Of a stretch of 56,137 bases of DNA, positions 19,301 to 26,756 are shown piece by piece. Origin of the DNA: CAYNFH01 sp964396385 (GTDB lineage: Bacteria; Armatimonadota; Chthonomonadetes; Chthonomonadales; CAJBBX01). The stretch covers positions 1 through 56,137 of the forward strand of contig CAYNFH010000011.1 in assembly GCA_964396385.1 (NCBI GenBank), in the 5' to 3' direction. The notes beneath the pieces are model-generated. The model ran no database searches. It was given only the letters and a program-made list of their open reading frames with translations, and was not told the DNA's origin. Each line of letters opens with the position of its first letter. Position 1 is the first letter of the stretch. Position numbers and translations under genes: made by a program.

Positions 19301-19836
19301 TCGCCGCGCACAATGGTCACAATTGGGCTGGTCGTGGACGAGGCGATGTGGCCGTTCACGCTCGACGATCGCGATTGGCCGTAAGCATCGTTCACGGTCT
19401 GCTGGTTCTTATAAAAGAAGCCGATCTGGAGCCCGAAACATTTCACCTTTAAGTGAGTGGTCGGATCGACCGTGAGACCGCCAGTCGAAACGTTAGGGAG
19501 GGGCCTGTTGGCCGGATCGGCGCCGGGCCAGGCGTTGGCGTCGTAGAAGTACGGGCTCTGGCCCGGTCCTGCCGAGCCGGAGCCGCCGCTGGCCGGCGGA
19601 CTCCCGCTAAAGCCCTGGGACCCAAACCCTCCGGGACCGGGAGCGCCGGGCGGCGGTGGGCACGGGCACGAACCGGCTGACGGTCCGCCCGGGCACGGCC
19701 CATTCGGCGGGAATCCGCACCGGCTCCCAAAAATCGCGTCGAACGGCTGGTCCGCCGGATCTCCGGGACAGATTCCGATGGGGTTGTCGGAGCCTGGGAC
19801 CGGGGGGGCAGGTATGAGTGGACCTGGACCTGGCAT
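16369..19836 (-). CDS. RHS/YD-repeat protein (shell part)
   Basis: 1155 residues from ATG 19836 with GGAGC 6 nt upstream. Residues 1-100 are rich in Pro and Gly (PGPGPLIPAPPVPG, PPPPGAPGPGG), with no signal peptide. From about 110 there is a DUF6531-like start, then about 40 YD repeats (xxYDxxGRLTxxxDxxGNxTT), which form the hollow beta-shell of RHS proteins. It ends at LGEY, just where the core domain normally continues; the core is found in the next frame (15513-16367). The many AT-containing codons look different from neighbouring genes, a common feature of acquired RHS loci. RHS proteins encapsulate and deliver C-terminal effectors or act in surface contact; export of this one is unclear. 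Confidence 0.85.
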   Translation of the reverse strand: MPGPGPLIPAPPVPGSDNPIGICPGDPADQPFDAIFGSRCGFPPNGPCPGGPSAGSCPCPPPPGAPGPGGFGSQGFSGSPPASGGSGSAGPGQSPYFYDANAWPGADPANRPLPNVSTGGLTVDPTTHLKVKCFGLQIGFFYKNQQTVNDAYGQSRSSSVNGHIASSTTSPIVTIVRGDFVVRPFSLVSGAYTPAIDGATTTLSFDGTKFTEYFPDGTQINYQAQVAAGNPVTHQMTRVLDARGLALTFVYGSGTQSALLQAIQTPGGQTVSFLYTAGGGAVSLLNAVQDFGGRRWTLQYDSNQSLTTLTTPLGCQTVYGYTSLGGGATTLLNTITSPLGFATTYAFDTNNRVVSMAAGSAVWTWTYTGSPPTQVVMTSPSGALTTYTISGSTAEITKVALPTGAVVTYAFSNRIRTQETWPGYSNSGTFDNVSFLIKNLQDGLNNLTTFQYDSFFNLTTYVAADGGTWTFAYATPANRLRTGMTDPLGRVSTWTYTTDGLLQTAVNPRGLVTTFNYDSFGNLASTVASDGGISTFQYDSLNRLTTEIDALGRTTTYGWDDGDNLVGVTDPTGAHTTMIYSTCLLQALVDPLGNRTSYSYGRFENRLTQQDALGNRTSWAYDSMGYLVTTMDALGSITTAVWNSAKQKTADVDALGNTTSYVYDSSGRQQAVQNARGFLATNIYNNRDLIARQDALGNLTTNSFDAAGRLTATTDPLGHISTTIFDLAGQVSASVDGLGNRTTMQYDGAGNRTTLIDANGHVFTTVYQSSANRIAATVDPNGTRVSFTYDVAGQRTAIQDGRGNIVSFFYDLAGRIASQLNAAGNIITWQFDAAGRNTTLVDALGHVKSTGFDALGRMVTALYADGTRLTLQYDALGHRTTMFDSGGTTTYAYSKRGELVGKTLPGGLVLTMAYDPVGRRTTLVNPDGGVHTFVFDQLNRISSAVNPSNGRFTFQYDAASRRTTLQMGNGSTRLSEYDLANRLTTQIELSAAATAIITMLDAYDNVRNRLHRSYNGALTTWTYDPGYRLTGESGPSGLATFQYDSAGNLTVKWQAGSSPMTFAFDNANRIVTMLQGATLTTYTFDPNGNMTVENTGGMITTYSYDDENRLTGVRFPTGSVSTYTFDGDGLRRTRQEAGGALSTTVWDGSVYLGEY

Positions 19837-19848
19837 CGTATCGCTCCT

Positions 19849-20217
19849 TTACACGGCACCGCCGGCATGGCCGTCGAGCGCGTTTCTCACCGCCTCCACC
19901 ACCAGCGCAGCACAGTGTTCTTTCCCCTCCGGCAGCCCGTCCAAGAGGCGGATCACGTCCTCTTGCGTAAGCGCGAGCAGCCGTTGTGGCGTGCGGCCTG
20001 CAGCCAACTCTGCGATAAGGCTCCCGCAGGCGACGGCTGCCGGACAGCCATACGTCCGGTAGGCAGCGCGCTGGATCGTGCCGTTGATGACGACGAACCA
20101 GAGCTTCAGGTACGGTCCCTCGCCGGGCACGCCAGCCGTGCCGACGTGAGTGGCGCCGTTCAAGGGCCCGCAGTTGCGCGGGTTATGAAAGTGATCCAGA
20201 ACGCTCGGGCTGAACAT
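19849..20217 (-). CDS. NifU/IscU-type iron-sulfur scaffold-like protein lacking one Cys ligand
   Basis: 122 residues. HFHNPRNCGPLNGATHVG, TYGCPAAVACGSLIAEL and KEHCAALVVEAV match the NifU N-terminal (IscU-like) fold, where a [2Fe-2S] cluster is built before transfer. C58 and C102 align with the second and third cluster Cys. The first motif, usually ACGD, reads PGEGPY (31-36), so both the first Cys and the following Asp are gone; C16 and C64 are extra. It may be a transfer or repair variant rather than a standard scaffold. No other Fe-S genes adjoin. An unusually strong promoter and a structured leader lie upstream (20218-20474). Confidence 0.75.
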   Translation of the reverse strand: MFSPSVLDHFHNPRNCGPLNGATHVGTAGVPGEGPYLKLWFVVINGTIQRAAYRTYGCPAAVACGSLIAELAAGRTPQRLLALTQEDVIRLLDGLPEGKEHCAALVVEAVRNALDGHAGGAV

Positions 20218-20320
20218 AATGCGCCTCGGATTACCCGCTATTGCAGCGGTTTTGCTTCGCCAGGCTTCAGTTCACGCCTCTGAGTGGCAATAATAGCAAT
20301 TACCTCTCCCTACAAACAGA

Positions 20321-20344
20321 AGCGGCGGCGGACTTGCCGCCGCG
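20321..20344 (-). terminator. Intrinsic terminator-like hairpin upstream of the NifU-like gene
   Basis: On the minus strand GCGGCGGC, loop AAGTCC, GCCGCCGC form an 8-bp perfect stem followed by TTCTGTTTGT. It lies inside the leader, about 105 nt before the start codon, so full termination would silence the gene unless read-through is regulated. Confidence 0.55.
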
Positions 20345-20375
20345 CTACTGGCGCTTGCTATCCAGCAGAGCCGGA

Positions 20376-20395
20376 TGTAATTATCAATAATTACA
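20376..20395. promoter_or_regulatory. Perfect inverted repeat TGTAATTAT-CA-ATAATTACA
   Basis: Two 9-nt arms with a 2-nt centre, in a GC-rich genome. The form resembles operators of metal- or stress-responsive dimeric repressors (Fur/PerR/Zur-like or similar), but no consensus match is claimed. It lies about 45-60 nt downstream of the predicted start of transcription, so it could be a roadblock operator or an RNA stem. Confidence 0.5.
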
Positions 20396-20444
20396 CTGTA
20401 CTCTTCGCTCACGGGTGGCAGCTATGCCTAACGCCCACGGCGGC

Positions 20445-20474
20445 ATTATACGCCAACCTGCCAATACGTGTCAA
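20445..20474 (-). promoter_or_regulatory. Consensus sigma70 promoter
   Basis: On the minus strand TTGACA (20474-20469), an 18-nt spacer and TATAAT (20450-20445): both hexamers match the consensus fully. It is the strongest promoter seen in the window and reads toward the NifU-like gene. Confidence 0.75.
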
Positions 20475-20521
20475 GCGACTTACCAAATGGGCCTGGTATT
20501 CCCTCACCCGTGGGTCAGACG

Positions 20522-21172
20522 CTATCCACTTCGGCTTGTGCTGCTGCGCTTTCTCCCGGGTCTGAGCATCCCGCCGGCGTACGCCTGCAAGCAACGGTTG
20601 CACGTGCCATCGATCTCCTGGTTGGTCCGGAAGCTCCCGCACGCACAGGCGTACTCCCAGGTGTGGTTTCGCTGTTTCTTGACGCGCTCCGCGGCGCCGG
20701 AGACCACCGCCTCTCCTAGCTCCACCATGAGCTCGACGAACGGCCCGCCGTACGCCAGGACCGTGCAGTGCTCTCCCCGTTCGCACGGGATCCCGAGCTC
20801 ATCGGCCTTCCGGCGGAACTGCCGGTCGTGGTACCCATCTTCGGGAGGCTCACCGTTCTCATGCTGCCAGAAGTGAATCTGTTGGTGGAGGAGCGCCGCC
20901 CGCAGAGCGTACGGCGGTTTGGCCAGCAGCCGCTCGTTGATGCGGATCTGGTGCAGCAGTCCCAGACTGTTCCGCACGGCGCAGTAGCTCCCCAAACAGT
21001 CCTGCCGCAGTCGCTCCACGGCAATGACCGCCTGCGGAAGCAATCCATCGAAGAACCTGGCGTTGAAGAGACTGAACCACGCGTACAGCTCCCGGTCGTC
21101 CTCCCGGTGCTCCCATCCCACCGCGGTCTGGAACTCCTGAACCGCCCGGTTCATCGTCTCATCGTCTTGCAT
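20522..21172 (-). CDS. SprT-like protein with substituted catalytic Glu
   Basis: 216 residues. LYAWFSLFNARFFDGLLPQAVIAV, IRINERLL, ALRAALLHQQIHFWQHENG and DGYHDRQFRRKADELG follow the SprT/Spartan metalloprotease pattern, and a C-terminal zinc ribbon is present (C176, C178, C191, C194). The metal-binding HExxH is HQQIH (96-100): both zinc His and the third one (H115) remain, but the catalytic Glu is Gln97, coded by CAA, one base from GAA. The protein may bind zinc and DNA or protein without cutting, unless the change is a sequencing error. SprT proteins elsewhere act on DNA-protein crosslinks or are uncharacterised. Confidence 0.75.
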   Translation of the reverse strand: MQDDETMNRAVQEFQTAVGWEHREDDRELYAWFSLFNARFFDGLLPQAVIAVERLRQDCLGSYCAVRNSLGLLHQIRINERLLAKPPYALRAALLHQQIHFWQHENGEPPEDGYHDRQFRRKADELGIPCERGEHCTVLAYGGPFVELMVELGEAVVSGAAERVKKQRNHTWEYACACGSFRTNQEIDGTCNRCLQAYAGGMLRPGRKRSSTSRSG

Positions 21173-21423
21173 TTCCCCGCCCCGTCCTGGCGTAGCTCCA
21201 GGATCACCGAACAGCAGAGGCGCACTCGTTGCAGGTTTCGCGCGCCCGTATAAGCTGATCGCCTAACCACCCAACCCTTCTATGCCCGAAAGGAGTCTCC
21301 TCCTGCCGTTTCCGGCCGTTTGTCTGACCGTCGGTGACAGGGGTGGCTTCGCCGAAAAGGCCCGATATCAAGCCAGAAGGTTAGCTCGTAGCGGCGGCGT
21401 ATAATCTCCTGAGGAGGCCCACT

Positions 21424-22164
21424 ATGCGGGTAGCAGCGCTTTACGATATCCACGGCAACCTGCCGGCTCTGGAGGCAGTGCTGGAGGAGGCGCGCCAGAC
21501 AGGGGTAGACCAGATTGTCGTCGGAGGCGACGTCGTTCTGGGGCCGCTGCCGCGCGAAACGCTGGCGCGGCTCCAAAGCGTCGATATCCCGGTGAGCTAC
21601 ATCCGCGGCAACGCCGACCGCGAAGTGGCCGCCCAGATGGCGGGGGCTACAACCAGCGGCCTTCCTGAGCGCGTGTGGGAGAACCTGCGCTGGGTGGCGC
21701 GCCAGATGAAGCCAGACGAGGGCAAGCTGCTGGAAGGCTGGCCGCTGACGCTCCGGCTCAACATCGAGGGTCTCGGCGACGTGCTGTTCTGCCATGCGAC
21801 GCCGTGTAGTGACACCCCCATATTCACCCGCATTACCCCGAACGACAAGGTCCGCCCGCTGCTGGAGGGGGTGGAGGGTTCGGTGGTCGTCTGCGGCCAC
21901 ACCCACATGCAGTTCGACAGAACGGTGGACGGCATACGCGTGGTTAACGCGGGAAGCGTTGGAATGCCGTACGGTGAGCCCGGGGCTTATTGGCTGCTGT
22001 TGGGACCGGACGTGGAGTTCCGTCGAACGCGCTACGATCTGGCGCGGGCCGCGGAGCGGATCCGCGCCACGGAGTATCCCATGGCGAGGGATTTCGCGGC
22101 GAACAACGTGCTGCAGCCACCCTCCGAAGAGGAAGCGCTCAAGGTATTCAGCCCCAATGATTGA
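21424..22164 (+). CDS. Calcineurin-like metallophosphoesterase (YfcE/MJ0936 type)
   Basis: 246 residues from ATG 21424 with GGAGG 6 nt upstream. The metal motifs are DIHGN (8-12), GGDVVLGP (about 38-45), GNADRE (about 62-67), CHATP and CGHTHMQF. Such small single-domain enzymes hydrolyse phosphodiesters with two Mn2+ or similar ions in the cytosol; the substrate is unknown. A TATAAT at 21400-21405 sits close to the start. Its stop overlaps the start of the aminopeptidase-AAC(3) gene by 8 nt, so they are translated together. Confidence 0.9.
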   Translation: MRVAALYDIHGNLPALEAVLEEARQTGVDQIVVGGDVVLGPLPRETLARLQSVDIPVSYIRGNADREVAAQMAGATTSGLPERVWENLRWVARQMKPDEGKLLEGWPLTLRLNIEGLGDVLFCHATPCSDTPIFTRITPNDKVRPLLEGVEGSVVVCGHTHMQFDRTVDGIRVVNAGSVGMPYGEPGAYWLLLGPDVEFRRTRYDLARAAERIRATEYPMARDFAANNVLQPPSEEEALKVFSPND

Positions 22165-24915
22165 GCCACTCTGGCAGGCGGTGCGACCACATCTCGACGT
22201 GGACCGGATGCGGTCAGAGGTAGCGGAGTTCTTCCAGTACTCCCGCCAGGTTTCATTTGATGCAATCAACCAGCTTGCGCGGCTGATTGCGGACCGCATG
22301 GTTCAGGCCGGCATGGAGGACGTGCGGCTCATCGAGTTTCCCGCGGATGGCCGCACCTTCTACGGCGGGTGGGCCATGCCGCGCGCCTACGACGTACGCT
22401 CCGCGCGGCTGGTGGATTCGGCTACCGGAACCGTCCTGGCGGACTATGAGGCCAACCCCACCAACCTGATGATGTACAGCCTGCCCACGGCGCCGGACGG
22501 CGTAACGGCGGAGCTTGCCGTTGCGGATTCGCAGGATGAGATGACGCCGGAGCGGGTACAGGGAAAGCTGGTCCTGACGCACGGAATCGGCGTGGAGTAC
22601 GGACTGAGCGCCAGGCGCGCTGGCGCGGCCGGCCTGGTGAGCGACTGCCGCAACGGCCGGCGGTTCTACAAGGAAGGCTCGTACCTGGACAGCACCAACG
22701 AGTGGCACAACTACACCATCCCGCCCTGGGACCTGCCGGACAAAGGGTTCGGCTTCTCCATTACGCCGGAGCAGGGCCGCCGGCTGCGGGAGCGGCTCGC
22801 GTCTGGCGAGAAGGTGCGGCTGCACGCCGTAGTGGACACGCNNNNNNNNNNGGCGTGCTCCCCGTCATCAGCGGGAAGCTGCCGGGGCGCTTACCGGAGG
22901 AGCTAGCCCTCACCGGCCACTTCGACGAGTTCGGCGCGGACGACAACTGCTCCCAGGTCGCGGTGGCGCTGGAGGCGGTGCGGGCCGTCGCCGCGATGGT
23001 GAAGGCGGGAGAGATTCCGCCCCTGGAGCGCACCATCCGCGTGCTCTTCCCGATGGAGGTGCGCGGCTTCAACGCCCTGATCCAGCGGGACGACGAGATC
23101 CGACATCTGCGCGCCGGCCTCAACATCGACACGGTGGGCACGGACCAGAACGCGGTCACCTCGAGCTGCTCCCTGAGCGGCTGCTTTGTGGCGCAGCCCT
23201 CGTTTACCGAGGAACTTGCGGCGGAGCTCCTGGACCGCATTGGACGGAATAACCCGCTTTTCCGGTGGCACGAGGACCCGGCGGAGACTATTGACAACGT
23301 CTTCAGCGAGCCGCTGGTCGGCGCGCCCACGCCGGCCATCTACCACTACAGCGGCACGCACCACCTGGCGCTGGACACGCCGGAGCTCATCTCCTCCAGC
23401 ATGCTCTTCGATATGGCGCGCCTGACCGCTACTTACGCAGCCTTTCTGGCTACCGCGGGCCACCAAGAGGCGCTCTGGCTGGCCGAGCTGTGCGCGGATG
23501 GCGGGGAGCGGAGACTGCGCGCCATCGCTTCGGACGCGCTGCGCTCGCCGCAGAACCCGAGGCGGCTGCGAGAGCGGATTCACGCCGAAACCGAGGCGGC
23601 GAAGGTTCGGGTCAGCTCCGCCGGGTGGATCTCGCCTCATCCAGACCTCTGCCCGACGCCGGATTCTTACGCCCAGGTAGACTTGCCGCCGGACGAGGAG
23701 CGGCTGTTTCATCGAAAACAGTATGAGCGGTTTGCCGCCGGCCACCGCCTGACACTGGAATCCGTGGAGTTCGGCGGGCGCCGCACAATGCTCCGACGCG
23801 TAAGGCTCGTCGGACAGAACAACGAACATGAAGAAGAAACCCCTCGCTCGAAGAGCCGCTGCGTTCCGGTCAAGGCCTTCCGGGGATTCCTCGCATTCGA
23901 GGATCTGAACGACGATCAGCGTGCGCGGCTCCAGCGGGAGCTCGGAATCGCCATGGGGTGGGGCGCTCCGGGGTGGCTCCAGCAGGCGCTCATGCTCGGC
24001 AACGGCAAGCGCACGGCGGGGGAGATCGCGGACATCCTGCGCGCCCACGGCCTGGCGGACCTCGAGTCCGGCTATCTGGAGAGGGTCTTCACTTTCCTTG
24101 CAGAGCGGGAGATGGTGCGGCTGCGGCCCTATCTCACGCGGGACGATGTGCGCGCCGCTCTGGAGAGGTTGGGCATCGCCTCCGGCGATACGCTCGTCGG
24201 CCACTTCTCCTTGAGCCGGACCGGCTACATCGAGGGTGGCGCGGACGCGCTCATCGATGCGGTCCTGGAGCTGCTGGGTCCGGAAGGCACGCTCATGATG
24301 CCAACCTTCACGTTCTCCTGGGTGGGCAATCCGCCGTACGATCGCGAGACCACGCGCAGCCGCGTGGGGGCAGTACCGGAGAGGTTTCGGAACCGGAATG
24401 GGGTACTGAGGAGCGCCCACCCCACCCACTCCTTCGCAGCCACTGGGCCACGCGCAGGGAAGCTTGTCCAGGGTCACGACCACACCCACTCTCCCTTGGA
24501 CGAGCAGAGCCCCCTGGCCCGCCTGGCGGAGATGGACGGCAAGGTGCTGCTCTGCTGCCCCCTCGGCTCCAACACGTCGCTCCACCTGGGCGAGAGGCGC
24601 GGCGGCGTTCCGCTCCCGGACTTCCTCTGCCACTGGACGGAAGACGGAGTGCGCCGGGAGGGTATCGTCCCGCAGTGCCCGTGGCACGGCCGGTTCGATG
24701 CCGCCTACGAGCGGCTCTTCGCCCGAGGTCAGGTGCGAGAAACTCCGCTAGGGGAGGGGACCATCTGCTCCATGCGGTGCCGCGACGCCATCCAGGCTCA
24801 GCAGGAAGTCGCGCAGGAAACCCCCGAGCTCCTCCTCCAGCCCGGCTGCGACTGCCCGGCGTGCAGGTTGTTGCGGGAACACTGCCATGCGCTCGGGAGG
24901 AATCCAGAGGCGTAA
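22157..24915 (+). CDS. Fusion of M28-like aminopeptidase and AAC(3)-type acetyltransferase (with assembly gap)
   Basis: About 919 residues counting the N-run. The N-terminal part has an inserted PA-like domain, then after the gap the metal motif TGHFDEFGADDNCSQ, FPMEVRGF, NIDTVGTD and HYSGTHHLALDTPEL, which follow M28/DUF4910-type zinc aminopeptidases. A linker and a winged-helix-like part (TAGEIADILRAHGLADLESGY) lead to an AAC(3) domain: GDTLVGHFSLSRTGYIEGG, GTLMMPTFTFSW, SAHPTHSFAATGPRAGKLV and LDEQSPLARLAEMDGKVLL. AAC(3) enzymes move acetyl from CoA to amino groups. The last residues include CDCPAC, perhaps a metal site. The halves lie in different frames because of the filler Ns. It may process a peptide-like natural product; that is inference. 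Confidence 0.8.
22842..22851. other. Assembly gap (10 N)
   Basis: The N-run lies between the PA-like segment and the metal-binding segment of the aminopeptidase domain. The frame changes across it, so the true length is not 10. Confidence 0.98.
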
Positions 24916-25139
24916 CGGGAGCTGGACCTCCTTCCGAACTACTCTTGCGGCGTACCCGATAACACTGCCGAAAGACTGGTAACTGTGATATAGTAGCTTC
25001 AAGTTCGTCCTGCGCTTTACGCCCCGGATGGTGAAAGTGCCGGCCCCTCATCGGACAGCAAGACCTGTCCTCAACTGATCGGCTTTTCCCGGCGGTTCTT
25101 AGACCGCTCGGGGTTCACCGTGGACCGGGGCGTTCGCGA

Positions 25140-25643
25140 ATGAGCAGACTCCCTCGTAAGGCACTCGTACTCCTCTTCGGTACGCATCTGGCAGCCCTGG
25201 CTGTGCTGGTCTGGGCCGCGCATTTTTGCCCACCGGCCTCTCCGGCATTTCCGTGGGAGATGTTCTCCGGGGATAAATGGGCCTATCCGGACGGCACCGC
25301 CGATATCTGCACCTTTGGCGCGGGCTATCTCCACATCCCGGCGGCGCTGAACAGCACGTATACCCCAACCATTCCGGTCCTCAGCCCCGCCCTCTACCGA
25401 GACGCCAACGGCAACGTGTACCTGGACACGACACAGATCACCGCCCTGGACGGCACGGTCTACGGAAGCCCGGACTCGCCGGACTATCAGTACATCTGGG
25501 GTACCAGCGTCGTGGCGGGGAGCAACCAGGTATCCGGCAGCCAGTACGTGTGGGGCAGCTCCGTGTGGGCGGACCAGTACGTGTGGGGGACGTCCTCTGC
25601 CACCGTCGACCTCTCCGCCACCGCCCTCGCCGGCGAACAGTAG
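25140..25643 (+). pseudogene. Remnant of a subtilase: signal segment joined to C-terminal WGTS repeats
   Basis: 167 residues. Residues 1-30 form a signal peptide or anchor. Residues 47-167 (ADICTFGAGYLHIPAALNST, then ALYRDANGNVYL, then YIWGTSVVAGS, YVWGSSVWADQ, YVWGTSS, ending LAGEQ) match the extreme C-terminus of secreted S8 peptidases, where a GAGYLdi-AAL phrase and a chain of WGTS/WGSS repeats follow the catalytic domain. The Asp-His-Ser domain itself is absent. A deletion inside a full subtilase gene best explains this; a short secreted beta-structured protein in its own right is the alternative. Confidence 0.55.
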
Positions 25644-25998
25644 GGGTGCCTGCGCTTTCCTCTATTGCGCGTTCTGCGCAACATGAGAATCCCGCCCCTC
25701 GTGAGCTTGGAACGGGGGCACCTCCCCCCCTATTGCGCTTTCTGCGCTTTTTGCGCAAGCTCCACCCATTATCGCAAAGACTCTGACGGCGAGCTGCTGG
25801 AGAGGCAGATCCGACATCGGCACCGCCGCACCAACGCAGGAGCCGGAGGAGGTGCGCCTCCGCTGGCTGGCAGCGTACCTGGAAGCGAACGGCGGAACCG
25901 CAAAGCACCCGGGCGCCGACCGTTCGCCACCCGAAGACGTAAAGCTGCCGATGGACACACCTCCCGAAGCCTGTACGGCAATGCACTCAAACAAGGAA

Positions 25999-26022
25999 AA
26001 TGTGGGGGGATCCCCCCACATT
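25999..26022. promoter_or_regulatory. 24-bp perfect palindrome (GGGGGGATCCCCCC centre)
   Basis: The inner 20 nt are TGTGGGGGGATCCCCCCACA and the symmetry extends by two further pairs (AA/TT). As RNA it would make a very stable stem. Its role is unknown. Confidence 0.5.
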
Positions 26023-26085
26023 GTGGTGGAAGAGGAGCAGCGCAATACAGTGATCTCGCCGGAACCGGACACCGCGCCTCCAATT

Positions 26086-26101
26086 TGCCGCAATTGCGGC
26101 A
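26086..26101. promoter_or_regulatory. 16-bp perfect palindrome TGCCGCAATTGCGGCA
   Basis: A symmetric site of a size expected for a dimeric regulator, 17 nt before the first TGAGACA palindrome. Confidence 0.45.
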
Positions 26102-26117
26102 GATTGAGACAAACTTC

Positions 26118-26356
26118 CAATTTGAGACAATGTCTCACTCCTCCCGCCTCGCCGCCGGTAAACTGCAGCCTGCGGATCAGTGGCAATTCGTGCAGCGCTG
26201 CACACTTTGGGCACGGAAATCGCAGCGCCCCGGGCTCCGCACTCCCGCCACTGGATTTCGAAGTCCGCGACGGCGGACTTCCTGTACCTGTGGCCGTGAC
26301 TTTAACCGCCGCTGTAATGTGGCGCCGCCGCGGCAATTTGAGACAATGTCTCACTC
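26118..26356. repeat. Two identical 23-nt repeats carrying TGAGACA-A-TGTCTCA
   Basis: Copies at 26118-26140 and 26334-26356 are identical and each contains the 15-nt palindrome TGAGACAATGTCTCA (26123-26137 and 26339-26353). A half site ATTGAGACAA lies at 26103-26112. The 216-nt spacing and symmetry suggest a pair of regulator sites; the second ends 27 nt before the stop of the small membrane protein gene. Confidence 0.6.
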
Positions 26357-26383
26357 TCAAAGGGCGCGATCAGGCGCGCAAGG

Positions 26384-26677
26384 TCATCCAGCGCGTCGCC
26401 GCCGCCCGTTCGCGGGGGCAGCGGTCCGGCGGGTCGCGGGAGCAGACCCGCCCCGCCGTCGCCGCCCCACGGGCGCCGCATCGGGAATCTCCTCCGCTAT
26501 CTCGTCCAGCGCTCCCGCCTGGGCTCGAAGCGCCGCCAGCCGCTCCTGGTGATGCCGCTCCCGCTGGCGACGCTGCTCCTTGGAGTGGCGGTTGTGGAGG
26601 TATGTGTAGATGCCTCCGATGGCAGCGAGGAGGATAGAGCCCAGCTCGATCTCAATGCCAATGCTGATCGGATCCAT
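26384..26677 (-). CDS. Small membrane protein with arginine-stretch tail
   Basis: 97 residues from ATG 26677, with AGGAG about 10 nt upstream. One membrane segment lies at about 12-27, then a charged helical part (HSKEQRRQRERHHQERLAAL), then a tail with RRRR at 72-75, RR at 83-84 and RRRR at 92-95, separated by Ala/Thr/Gly/Pro. The first protein of the same cluster (29060-29419) has the same plan. The tail should lie in the cytosol and could bind acidic partners such as nucleic acid, polyphosphate or acidic proteins; this is inference. No family is recognised. It is the last gene of the cluster, 79 nt after the DUF1232 gene. Confidence 0.7.
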   Translation of the reverse strand: MDPISIGIEIELGSILLAAIGGIYTYLHNRHSKEQRRQRERHHQERLAALRAQAGALDEIAEEIPDAAPVGRRRRGGSAPATRRTAAPANGRRRRAG

Positions 26678-26756
26678 GTAGTCGTTTCTCCTGGTATTCA
26701 GGTCTTGGATACTTCAGGTGTTCAGGGGCATTCGAATATCGAAAATCGAAAACCAT

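Larger units (their letters stand above)
20310..20439 (-). ncRNA. Candidate small RNA or attenuator leader
   Basis: If transcription starts about 7 nt after the TATAAT at 20445-20450 and stops at the hairpin at 20321-20344, a transcript of about 120-130 nt results. It would contain the TGTAATTAT/ATAATTACA stem near its middle and end in the GC stem. It could be a free sRNA, or the 5' leader of the NifU-like mRNA with a conditional terminator. No known RNA family is recognised, and the ends are estimates. Confidence 0.4.
20218..20521. other. Regulatory intergenic region between SprT-like and NifU-like genes
   Basis: 304 nt with no gene. On the minus strand it holds, in order, a consensus sigma70 promoter, a 20-nt AT-rich perfect inverted repeat and a GC-rich hairpin followed by a T-rich stretch, then about 100 nt to the NifU-like ATG. 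This order is that of a small RNA gene or of an attenuated leader. Confidence 0.6.
25644..26383. other. 740-nt region without a convincing gene, rich in palindromes
   Basis: Several open frames cross this region on both strands, but none shows a domain or a normal codon pattern. One phrase in the plus frame from 25852 (LRWLAAYLEANGGTAK) recalls the start of phage-type helix-turn-helix or terminase small-subunit proteins and could be a decayed fragment. The region holds TTGCGC-rich repeats (25660-25682 and 25728-25760), a 24-bp palindrome, a 16-bp palindrome and two identical 23-nt repeats. Confidence 0.5.

Noticed and set aside
22903..24687. 594-codon minus-strand frame opposite the aminopeptidase-AAC(3) gene
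   Set aside because: Antisense shadow with no recognisable motif.
25852..26637. 261-codon plus frame over the palindrome region
   Set aside because: Only the first 20 or so residues look protein-like; the rest is Cys/Arg/Pro-rich, contains the duplicated palindrome and overlaps the better-supported small membrane protein gene.
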